Of a DNA stretch of 7,208 nucleotides, positions 1 to 5,811 are shown piece after piece. Position 1 is the first letter of the stretch. The number at the start of each line of letters is the position of its first letter. The position numbers and the translations under genes are program-made. A model generated the notes under the pieces. That model saw only the letters and a list, made by a program, of their open reading frames with translations. It had not been told where the DNA came from and made no database searches. This stretch comes from Candidatus Binatia bacterium. Lineage in GTDB: Bacteria > Desulfobacterota_B > Binatia > UBA9968. The stretch covers positions 1 to 7,208 of the forward strand of contig JAICHC010000134.1 in NCBI GenBank assembly GCA_025922795.1, given 5' to 3'.

Positions 1-327
1 CTAGATGCACGAGCGAATACTATTTGCACCGGGATTCAAAACAAATTAAAAACCGATTAACGTCGACCTAGGGAACATGAGTTACTAAGGAGTTCGTTAG
101 TTAGTAAACCTACTGGGACCGAAGGGGCGAGTCGTGGAAAGCCCAGGCACCAGGACTCAAAGGACGCTTTCGCACCCACGCCCAAAATTAAGCACTCGAG
201 GCGTTGAGTGGGTGGTGGCCGATGACCTACAGACGCTTTGCCTGGGCTTGGAACGAGTCGTCCCTTCGTGTCCAACCAACCCTGTTGTCTAGATACTTGT
301 GAACTCCTTAATCGTTAGGCCGGACCC
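1..327. other. Left-edge region without a convincing gene
   Basis: No frame here gives a protein I recognise. Two plus-strand frames are open from the left edge and close at stops at 58-60 (TAA) and 69-71 (TAG), so the last about 20 codons of an upstream gene could lie here, but neither tail is recognisable. The longest minus-strand frame (57-275, TTG start) has no Shine-Dalgarno and lies inside the inverted-repeat structure, so I do not call it. The stretch is unusual in holding three CTAG tetramers (1-4, 68-71, 289-292) and no GATC, while the rest of the window is rich in GATC and I found only three CTAG in it (1114, 1265, 4947). An in-frame TAG at 316-318 limits how far upstream the permease gene can begin. 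I see no ATP-binding or substrate-binding subunit of the transporter here. Confidence 0.6.
86..310 (-). repeat. Nested inverted repeats, possible rod-like structured RNA
   Basis: Five sets of complementary arms are nested in order. The outermost is a perfect 10-bp stem (TAAGGAGTTC 86-95 with GAACTCCTTA 301-310). Next, GTTAGTTAG (96-104) faces CCAACCAAC (271-279); this pairs without mismatch only on the minus-strand transcript, using two G-U wobbles. Then GAAGGG (121-126) pairs with CCCTTC (262-267). A perfect 11-bp stem follows (AAGCCCAGGCA 139-149 with TGCCTGGGCTT 239-249), and finally CACCCAC (173-179) with GTGGGTG (208-214). Between the third and fourth stems the two sides are both 12 nt long and share the octamer CGAGTCGT (128-135, 254-261). 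A 10-bp and an 11-bp perfect pair, properly nested within 225 bases, are unlikely by chance. I cannot match it to 6S RNA, SRP RNA, RNase P RNA or tmRNA. It could also be a MITE-like hairpin, but I see no target-site duplication. Confidence 0.4.
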
Positions 328-2073
328 ATGAGCGATAAATCAGAGGCGATGCAGCGGGTAGCGCGCTACGAGCGGGCATCATGGTTCCCGCGTCGCTCGA
401 TGGCGATGCCGTCATGGACAATGGTCATCCTGCTCATCCTCGTCGCCTTCCTCGTGCTGACGCCGTTGTCCCTGATGATCCTCAACAGTTTTCAAACCGC
501 TCGTCCCGGACAGCCGATTGTCTGGGGCTTGGACGGGTGGGTCAAGGCATTCAGCACGCCCGGGATCGTAAAGGCGATGACCAACACCTTTACCCTGGCG
601 ATCACCCGGCAAGCGATCGCGCTGCTGATCGGCGCCTTTTTCGCCTGGCTCATCGCGCGCACCGATATTCCGATGAAGGGGACATTGGAATTCTTTTTCT
701 GGTTATCATTTTTTCTGCCGTCGTTGCCGGAAACCATGGGCTGGATCCTGTTGCTCGATCCCAAGTACGGCCTACTCAACCAGGCTCTTATGGGCCTCGG
801 CTTCAGCCAGCCGTTGTTCAACATTTATTCGTTTTGGGGAATCGTTTGGGCGCACATGGGCGGCAGCGTTAGCATCAAGGTCATGCTTTTGGCGCCGGCG
901 TTCCGCAATCTCGATGCCGCTTTCGAAGAGGCTTCAAAAATATCCGGCGCCAGCGGCTGGCACACTTTTTTTCATATCGTGATTCCAGTGATGATGCCGG
1001 CGATCTTGGTGACCACGATTCTCGGCGTCATTCGCGGGCTGGAAGCTTTCGAGATCGAGCTGCTGCTTGGCACACCCATCGGGTTCCAGGTTTACTCGAC
1101 GAAAATCCACGAGCTAGTGACGTGGGAGCCACCCCAGTTTGCCCCGGCGATGGCGCTCAGCACGGTTTTTCTCGGCGTTCTATTGCTGATGGTGGCGTTG
1201 CAGCGGCGCTACATCTCCCAGCGCAATTATGAGACGGTGACGGGTCGCGGTTTCAGCGTGCGACCTAGCCCCCTGGGGCGCTGGCGCTATCCGGCCTTCG
1301 CATTGGTTTTGTTTTTCGCCGTGATTGTGACGATCGTGCCGACAGTGCTGCTGCTGATCGGTACGTTCATGAAACTGTTCGGCTTCTTCAATATCGCCGA
1401 GCCGTGGACGCTTGATAACTGGCGCGCCACGCTCGACGACTCGGTACTGCTGCGCTCATTGTGGAACACGGTGCTGATCGGGGTCGGCTCGGGCCTGATC
1501 GGAGTTCTGTTTTTTGCGTTGATCGCCTACATGATCGTCAAAACCAAGCATGCCGGCCGCTGGCTGCTCGACTTTCTCTCATGGCTACCGTGGTCGATCC
1601 CCGGAATACTTCTCGGCATGGCGCTCTTGTGGACCTTTCTCCAGACGAAAATTTTTCTGCCGATCTACGGCACGATCTATCTTTTGATGATCGCGATGGT
1701 GATCAAGAGCATGCCGTTCGGCACTCAGGTGATCAAGAGTGTCTTGATCCAGCTCGGCAGCGATCTCGAGGAAGCGTCAAAGGTCTGCGGCGGGACATGG
1801 TTTCAGACCTTCAGAAGGGTAATCGTTCCGTTGACCATGCCGGCGTTGATCACGGTAGGACTGATCGGATTTATCTCTGCCGCCCGCGATATCAGCACGG
1901 TGGTATTGCTCGGTTCGGGCAGCTCGCGCACGTTGTCACTACTGATGTTGGATTTCGCCGCGGGCGCTGAATTCGAAAAAGCCACCGTTGTCGCGGTGAT
2001 GATCGTCGGTTTGGTGGTCGGCGCAGCGCTGATCGCGCGCACTCTGGGCGGACAACTCGGGGTGCGCGAATAA
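328..2073 (+). CDS. ABC transporter permease, iron(III)-type, two fused membrane domains
   Basis: This 581-residue inner-membrane protein should form the whole translocation channel of a binding-protein-dependent importer, because both permease domains sit in one chain, as in FbpB/SfuB-type iron(III) and related phosphonate or thiamine permeases. About twelve hydrophobic segments are visible, near residues 31-53, 84-110, 120-145, 165-190, 213-240, 273-292, 322-346, 376-403, 411-440, 446-470, 497-520 and 550-573. Each half carries the cytoplasmic EAA loop that contacts the ATPase: EEASKISGASGW at 200-211 and EEASKVCGGTWF at 481-492, both followed by a conserved proline region. An in-frame TAG lies 12 bases before the ATG, so no longer start is possible; there is no Shine-Dalgarno before it. 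ATG at codon 8 is the alternative. Neither ATPase nor binding protein is in the window. The substrate (iron, phosphonate, other) cannot be settled from the permease alone. The family call is secure. Confidence 0.93.
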   Translation: MSDKSEAMQRVARYERASWFPRRSMAMPSWTMVILLILVAFLVLTPLSLMILNSFQTARPGQPIVWGLDGWVKAFSTPGIVKAMTNTFTLAITRQAIALLIGAFFAWLIARTDIPMKGTLEFFFWLSFFLPSLPETMGWILLLDPKYGLLNQALMGLGFSQPLFNIYSFWGIVWAHMGGSVSIKVMLLAPAFRNLDAAFEEASKISGASGWHTFFHIVIPVMMPAILVTTILGVIRGLEAFEIELLLGTPIGFQVYSTKIHELVTWEPPQFAPAMALSTVFLGVLLLMVALQRRYISQRNYETVTGRGFSVRPSPLGRWRYPAFALVLFFAVIVTIVPTVLLLIGTFMKLFGFFNIAEPWTLDNWRATLDDSVLLRSLWNTVLIGVGSGLIGVLFFALIAYMIVKTKHAGRWLLDFLSWLPWSIPGILLGMALLWTFLQTKIFLPIYGTIYLLMIAMVIKSMPFGTQVIKSVLIQLGSDLEEASKVCGGTWFQTFRRVIVPLTMPALITVGLIGFISAARDISTVVLLGSGSSRTLSLLMLDFAAGAEFEKATVVAVMIVGLVVGAALIARTLGGQLGVRE

Positions 2074-2160
2074 TGTGATGATCACGCTGGCGCGTTTTGC
2101 GATCGGCCGCGACGACGGTTTTATTGTCCGATTGCCATTAGATTCAAGACTATTTCAGAT

Positions 2161-2189
2161 AAAAATAATGATAAACTTTAGTTATTTTT
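2161..2189. repeat. AT-only inverted repeat
   Basis: AAAAATAA (2161-2168) and TTATTTTT (2182-2189) are perfect complements around a 13-base loop. The stem has no GC pairs, so it would be a poor intrinsic terminator, although it reads with a T run on the plus strand and could help end the permease transcript. One such 8-bp pair is expected by chance in this gap. Confidence 0.25.
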
Positions 2190-2421
2190 CGTTGCTTCGC
2201 GGTCAAGATCTTCACGAGTACCCTGATCTGTACCGAAGTCTTCGAGATGTAATCGCGTATTTCACGTTATTTCCGAGGCGCAAACGGGGATCTTCCCGAC
2301 GATCAACGTACTCAACAGAATCACTGCTGATTTCTCGTCGGGTTTCTCAGGCGAGTGACTTCTTCGTGCTACGGATATTAAACTCAATTCTGAGCCTTCC
2401 TTCGTGCAGGCCGCGAAAAAG

Positions 2422-2450
2422 TTGACAAACGATAAGCCAGCGAATAGGAT
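2422..2450 (+). promoter_or_regulatory. Sigma-70-like promoter for the 2459 gene
   Basis: A perfect -35 hexamer TTGACA (2422-2427) is followed by an ideal 17-base spacer and TAGGAT (2445-2450), which matches TATAAT at four of six positions, including the key T1, A2 and T6. Transcription should start about seven bases after the -10 box, near 2456-2459, which coincides with the ATG at 2459. The resulting mRNA would have almost no 5' leader. Confidence 0.55.
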
Positions 2451-2458
2451 CGCCGATC

Positions 2459-2800
2459 ATGAGCAGGCGCCTGATCGGTGTTGGTTTGTGTCTCTTGTTG
2501 TTCGCCGTATCAACGCTCGACATTTATAGCCGAGCGGCGCAAAAAAACATTACGTTTAAGTTGGATCTCGAGACGTCTTATTTTTCACTCGACTCTCTGG
2601 ATGATTTCAGCGACAGCACTCGCCCCAGCCGGACCATCAATTGGTCGGCGCGCGAGAAAGCCACGACCAAACTGATCTTGGGCGCCAAGGTTCGCCGGAT
2701 CAGTTTTACGCCGCCGGCGTTCGTCCTCTATGAGCGCCCCGGCCAATTTCGACCCATCAGTCAGGATATTTTCCGTTTTCAGGAAGTGTTTCGGATTTAG
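2459..2800 (+). CDS. Small, probably exported hypothetical protein
   Basis: I do not recognise this 113-residue protein. Its N-terminus looks like a Sec signal peptide: two arginines after Met-Ser, a hydrophobic core at about residues 5-18 (LIGVGLCLLLFAVS), then a polar stretch ending in SRAAQ, with a plausible cleavage site after Ala26-Ala27. The cysteine at 11 is inside the core and does not form a lipobox. The mature part (about 86 residues) is polar with many Asp, Ser and Arg residues and no further membrane segment, which suggests a periplasmic or anchored protein. Codon use resembles the neighbouring genes. There is no Shine-Dalgarno, but the promoter just upstream puts the predicted transcription start at the ATG, supporting leaderless expression. 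A 120-codon frame on the opposite strand (2585-2947) lacks these features. It remains possible that this is a chance frame. Confidence 0.5.
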   Translation: MSRRLIGVGLCLLLFAVSTLDIYSRAAQKNITFKLDLETSYFSLDSLDDFSDSTRPSRTINWSAREKATTKLILGAKVRRISFTPPAFVLYERPGQFRPISQDIFRFQEVFRI

Positions 2801-2961
2801 CAGATCTCCCGTCGGTTCTTTTCTTTGGGGCCGTGGGTCGTCGTAACGATTTACGCGGTTCCCGTTCATTCTACGAGCGACTGTCGGCCGTAATGTTCCC
2901 GAAGGAGCATGCGGCAGTAAACATGAAGACCGCGACAGTTTGCCCAAATTCGGAGCTTTTC

Positions 2962-2968
2962 GGAGAGG
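2962..2968 (+). promoter_or_regulatory. Ribosome binding site of the 2975 gene
   Basis: GGAGAGG lies six bases before the ATG at 2975. It fixes this ATG over the ATG at 2923, which is in another frame and would give a 37-residue product. Confidence 0.7.
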
Positions 2969-2974
2969 CGATAT

Positions 2975-3400
2975 ATGGACAATTCCGGAAAATTATTCGA
3001 AGGCGACGCTCTCGCCACGGATCAGTATCTTGAAATTTTCACCCGAACCAACAACCTTGAACCCGAACAGGAGTTGATGCTGGCGATTCTCGCCGACGCA
3101 ATCGAATGTATCTTGAAATACTGCGATGAACCGATTCCGATGCGCGCCAAGCTTTTCAACGAGGCGCAGGAATGGCTCTTTGATCACGAGCATGAGAAAG
3201 ACCCGTTTTCGTTCCTGAACGTTTGTGAGATTCTCAATTTCGACCCGAGCTATCTGCGCCGCGGCATCAACGCGAAGATTCAAGCGAGGTTGGCGCAACT
3301 AACCCAAGAGTCAAAGGGCAAAACGGAGCGGCTGAAACGAGTGGGGGGGCGAGTGAAATTGCGCTCCCACTCGGGCCATCGGTCGCGAGCAGGACTGTGA
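2975..3400 (+). CDS. Small acidic hypothetical protein of an uncharacterised family
   Basis: The 141-residue product has a mostly helical, acidic N-terminal and middle part. Its core at about residues 51-98 starts DEPIPMRAKLFNEAQEWLF, then has PFSFLNVCEILNFDP and ends YLRRGI. I recall this pattern (an alpha-helical 'EAxxWl ... PFSFxNiCexLxxdPxyLRRGl' core) in many small uncharacterised proteins of deltaproteobacterial and related genomes, where no function is assigned. That recollection needs a profile search. The CEILNFDPSYLRR part could suit a helix-turn-helix-like DNA or protein contact, but this is speculation. After about residue 110 the chain becomes basic and low in complexity (KTERLKRVGGRVKLR...), unlike the core, and spans a run of seven Gs at 3343-3349. 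Loss of one G would end the protein at about residue 126. No neighbouring gene points to a role. The Shine-Dalgarno and family-like core make the gene itself convincing. Confidence 0.82.
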   Translation: MDNSGKLFEGDALATDQYLEIFTRTNNLEPEQELMLAILADAIECILKYCDEPIPMRAKLFNEAQEWLFDHEHEKDPFSFLNVCEILNFDPSYLRRGINAKIQARLAQLTQESKGKTERLKRVGGRVKLRSHSGHRSRAGL

Positions 3401-3419
3401 AACACCTGAACGTTTCAGC
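3331..3419 (+). repeat. Overlapping nested inverted repeats at a convergent gene end
   Basis: GCTGAAACG (3331-3339) is a perfect 9-bp complement of CGTTTCAGC (3411-3419). Inside it, CGAGTGGG (3338-3345) is a perfect 8-bp complement of CCCACTCG (3366-3373). The two stems overlap by two bases, so they could stack or compete. A smaller alternative stem TGAAAC (3398-3403) with GTTTCA (3412-3417) uses the same right arm. No T run follows on the plus strand, so a standard intrinsic terminator is not supported, yet this is the only structure between the two convergent transcripts. Confidence 0.3.
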
Positions 3420-3457
3420 TATGGCGCTTTAAAGCAGAGAGGCGGTGCGAGTAGATT
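3401..3457. other. Convergent intergenic gap
   Basis: These 57 bases separate the ends of the plus-strand small-protein gene and the minus-strand UbiD gene. They contain the right arm of the inverted repeats ending at 3419 and no clear T-tract terminator for either direction. Confidence 0.5.
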
Positions 3458-4906
3458 TCACGCCAGCTCCGCTTTCCACTTCTCGGTAATCTTCTGCTTC
3501 AGCTCGGGGCTGAGCGCATTGACCGGCGGGAAACGATCACGCCAGGCGTAGGGCCGGCAGGCGTTGAGAATCGCTCGGCTGTTAATGAAGTTTCCGGCAT
3601 TGCGCTGATCGGGGTGCATCGCCGGATCGAGGGGCGTGCTCCAGCAGCCGTCGATGATGCTGATAGCGGTCTTGGGATCGCAGCGCGTAGACACCGCCCA
3701 GATGACATCTTTCATATCCGACGGATCGATGTCGTCGTCGACAACAATGACGAAGCGTCCGTGGTAATTGCCGGCGCGCGAGCCGAGCGCGGCAATGCCG
3801 GCCTGCTGGGCATGGCCGTGGTAGCGCTGTTTCAACGACACGATGATGAACGGAGCGCCGCCGGCTGCCGCGGAGCTGCCGATGGAACACCAGACGCCCT
3901 TGATGTCGGGGACGTCCGCCTTTTCCAAGTAATTCCAGATTGCCGCGGCGCCGATGGGCACGCCAAATGTAACGAACGGCGGCTTCAGTGGAGGCGCGCC
4001 GCAGAGAATCGGATCGTTGCGGTAGTACAGCTTCTTCACTCGAATGACCGGCTCGTTGGCCGCGCCATGCGCATAGTATCCCGGCCATTCGCCGAATGGA
4101 CCCTCCATGTGGATTTGCTCCGTCGGCGGGGGCACTTCGCCTTCAATGGCGATTTCCGCGGTCGCGGGAATGGGTAATCCGGTCAGCTCGCCGTGGATCA
4201 CGTCGATCGGGGCGCCGCGAAGGCCGCCGCAATAATCGAACTCCGACATACCATAGGGAATCGACTGCCCGGCGACTAAGAAGAGTAGCGGATCTTGTCC
4301 GAACGTGACCGCGACCGGGCAGCTCTTGCCTTTCTCCCAATATTTCTCGCGCATGATGCGTGCGTGGTGGCCAGGTGAGACGTAGAGCCCGAGGGTCGAT
4401 TGGTCGTGCACCTGAACGCGATAGATCCCGACGTTGACCCAGCCGCCTTCTTCCGGCTCGCCGGTGATGACGCAGTCCGCCGTACCGATGTAGCGCCCGC
4501 CGTCCAATTCATGCCAGTGCGGTGTGGGAAAGGCCGTCATGTCGATATCGGTGCCCGATTTTACGTTTTCCAGAATCGGCCCACTCGATACCACACGCGG
4601 CGGAATCGGCTTGACGCCTTTGAGGAGTTCCTTCCATTTGGCGATAAGCTCGATCGCCTTGGCATCCGGCGGCATACCCACCGTTAGGCTCGATCGAGCC
4701 GGCGTGTTGATGAGGTTCGACGCCACACGAAAGCCTGCAGGATAGCCGGGAATGCGATCGAATAAGACCAGAGGCGAAGGGTCCTTAAAGCCAAACAGTT
4801 CCGTGAGCGCGCCGATCTCAAGGTTCCAATCGGCGCCATGGATTTCTTTGACCTGTCCAAGGCGCCGCACTGCTTCGATAAATTCCCGTAGATCATTGAA
4901 CGGCAT
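3458..4906 (-). CDS. UbiD-family decarboxylase (prenyl-FMN dependent)
   Basis: This cytoplasmic enzyme should decarboxylate, or in reverse carboxylate, an aromatic or alpha,beta-unsaturated acid using prenylated FMN made by UbiX. From the ATG at 4906 it has 482 residues, the usual family length. The family's key positions are present: Asn158, Arg163 (in NVGIYRVQVHD) and His181 (in SPGHHARIM), then Glu222 (in MSEFDYCGGLRG), which match the metal and prenyl-FMN ligands Asn168, Arg173, His191 and Glu233 of fungal Fdc1. Glu268 and Glu273 in EGPFGEWPGYY match the catalytic Glu277 and Glu282. The start is a choice. A GTG at 4936 opens the frame ten codons earlier but lacks a Shine-Dalgarno, while ATG 4906 has AGGGA (4917-4921) ten bases before it and begins MPFNDLREFI, as family members do. 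It is the last gene of the minus-strand cluster, 85 bases after the TenA-like gene. No ubiX is in the window. Ubiquinone-pathway UbiD is possible, but the context favours catabolism. Confidence 0.93.
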   Translation of the reverse strand: MPFNDLREFIEAVRRLGQVKEIHGADWNLEIGALTELFGFKDPSPLVLFDRIPGYPAGFRVASNLINTPARSSLTVGMPPDAKAIELIAKWKELLKGVKPIPPRVVSSGPILENVKSGTDIDMTAFPTPHWHELDGGRYIGTADCVITGEPEEGGWVNVGIYRVQVHDQSTLGLYVSPGHHARIMREKYWEKGKSCPVAVTFGQDPLLFLVAGQSIPYGMSEFDYCGGLRGAPIDVIHGELTGLPIPATAEIAIEGEVPPPTEQIHMEGPFGEWPGYYAHGAANEPVIRVKKLYYRNDPILCGAPPLKPPFVTFGVPIGAAAIWNYLEKADVPDIKGVWCSIGSSAAAGGAPFIIVSLKQRYHGHAQQAGIAALGSRAGNYHGRFVIVVDDDIDPSDMKDVIWAVSTRCDPKTAISIIDGCWSTPLDPAMHPDQRNAGNFINSRAILNACRPYAWRDRFPPVNALSPELKQKITEKWKAELA

Positions 4907-4941
4907 GGCAATACGATCCCTATTTGCTGATCGCACTACGA

Positions 4942-4955
4942 AGCGCCTAGCGCCT
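4942..4955. repeat. Tandem 7-bp repeat between two cluster genes
   Basis: AGCGCCT occurs twice in tandem (4942-4948, 4949-4955) in the 85-base gap between the TenA-like and UbiD genes. I see no clear promoter or terminator in this gap. The repeat may be slippage without function. Confidence 0.4.
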
Positions 4956-4991
4956 TACCGCGCTGGGATCTCCGTGGTCAAAATCCGGATC

Positions 4992-5792
4992 TTAGAAATG
5001 CTTCAATTCCTTGGCATGACGGTAAATACCGTCGTGGAACATGGCGACGCAGTCGGCGTTGGTCAGACAGCAATACTCCGGTCCCCAACCCGGCCGGTAC
5101 CACGTGTTGCCATCCCGCAGCAGGCGCTCGAAAATCTGCCGTGCCACTTCGCCATGAGCCATAAGGCCGTCCAAGTGCTCGTGCAGGTCGGCCTCTTCAT
5201 GGACTTGAAAGTAGTGCAGGTCGGCGTCCTTGAACTTGTACTTACTCAACAACGCCTCACGCCAGCGTTTCGACCAGTGGCCGAACATCTCTTCATTCAA
5301 GGAGCGAGCCCACCACTCGATCATACTGCCTTCATAGACCAGACCGCGGGCAAATTCGGTCAACGCGCGGCACTCGGCGAAAACTTCGCAGTTGATCATC
5401 GCGTCGATACCGACGCCGAACTGTTCGCCTTGCTTGATCAGAACTTGAATGTGGCCTGGAATGCTCGGGTTGACCAGTTCGTCGCTGATTTTGCCGACGT
5501 AAGGCGCGAGCAGATCGCGGTGGCGAGCGAAGATGCCCTGATGGCGCTGATAGATAATCAGGTGGAAGTTATTGATCTCGACCGGATAACTGTACCAGTT
5601 GCGCCAGAACAATTTGATCGTCTCAAACGGCAAGGTGCCGGCCTCGAGAGCTTGCATGAATTCGCCCGCGAATATTTTTTCTTTCCAGCGCGCATACATG
5701 CGATGTTTCAATTCGTCGGTAAAAGCTTTCGCCTCGGTCGGCGAAAGCTTTTTGCCGATTTCCAAGGCCAGAGGTTTATGCTCCGTTCCCAT
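4992..5792 (-). CDS. TenA/PqqC-like heme-oxygenase-fold protein (possible diiron oxidase)
   Basis: The 266-residue, all-helical soluble protein fits the TenA/PqqC or 'iron-containing redox enzyme' group with the heme-oxygenase fold. Members are cofactorless PQQ synthases, thiaminases or diiron oxidases (CADD, UndA, SznF type). Likely core helices carry FWRNWYSYPVEINNFHLIIY at 62-81, then NCEVFAECRALTEFARG at 134-150, EGSMIEWWARSLNEEMFGHW at 154-173 and YFQVHEEADLHEHLDGL at 194-210. The last holds His198 and Asp202 in the H-x3-D spacing typical of the diiron oxidases, but the expected His at +7 is Glu205, flanked by His204 and His206. Other candidate ligands are Glu72, His77, His84, Glu154 and Glu159. 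The gene starts 19 bases after the aldolase stop with only a weak GAG, so it is probably co-transcribed and perhaps translationally coupled. It could oxidise the substrate shared by its neighbours. The fold call is fairly firm; metal use and reaction are open. Confidence 0.82.
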   Translation of the reverse strand: MGTEHKPLALEIGKKLSPTEAKAFTDELKHRMYARWKEKIFAGEFMQALEAGTLPFETIKLFWRNWYSYPVEINNFHLIIYQRHQGIFARHRDLLAPYVGKISDELVNPSIPGHIQVLIKQGEQFGVGIDAMINCEVFAECRALTEFARGLVYEGSMIEWWARSLNEEMFGHWSKRWREALLSKYKFKDADLHYFQVHEEADLHEHLDGLMAHGEVARQIFERLLRDGNTWYRPGWGPEYCCLTNADCVAMFHDGIYRHAKELKHF

Positions 5793-5811
5793 GGCGTGTC
5801 GATCTCGCGCT

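Larger units (their letters stand above)
2074..2458. other. 385-base non-coding gap after the permease gene
   Basis: This AT-richer stretch separates the permease gene from the small exported protein gene. One plus-strand frame (2075-2425, GTG start) stays open for 116 codons, but it has no Shine-Dalgarno, contains runs such as RRKRGSSRRS and resembles nothing I know, so I treat it as chance. A perfect 11-base palindrome (GTGATGATCAC, 2075-2085) follows the permease stop directly. Two 8-bp inverted repeats are present (2161-2189, and CCCGACGA 2295-2302 with TCGTCGGG 2335-2342), each expected about once by chance in this length. I see no classic intrinsic terminator with a GC-rich stem and a T run. 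The right end carries the promoter at 2422-2450. Confidence 0.6.

Noticed and set aside
57..275. 72-codon minus-strand frame in the left-edge region
   Set aside because: It begins with TTG without a Shine-Dalgarno, has low-complexity PPPT and SFES-type content, resembles no family and coincides with the nested inverted repeats.
285..313. Promoter TTGTCT, 17 bases, TTAATC ahead of the permease
   Set aside because: The -10 box matches consensus at only two of six positions.
1..327. Possible protein frames if the segment is read complemented without reversal
   Set aside because: Open stretches of about 40-60 codons appear in that reading, but it is not a physical strand, the frames contain stops and match nothing I recognise, so this is no evidence for a gene.
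2295..2342. 8-bp inverted repeat followed by TTTCTC as a permease terminator
   Set aside because: The 32-base loop is long, the T run is short and broken, and one such pair is expected by chance in this gap.
2075..2425. 116-codon plus-strand frame after the permease
   Set aside because: GTG start, no ribosome binding site, arginine and serine-rich composition typical of chance frames, no family resemblance.
2585..2947. 120-codon minus-strand frame
   Set aside because: No ribosome binding site or family features; it overlaps the better supported exported-protein gene and its downstream gap.
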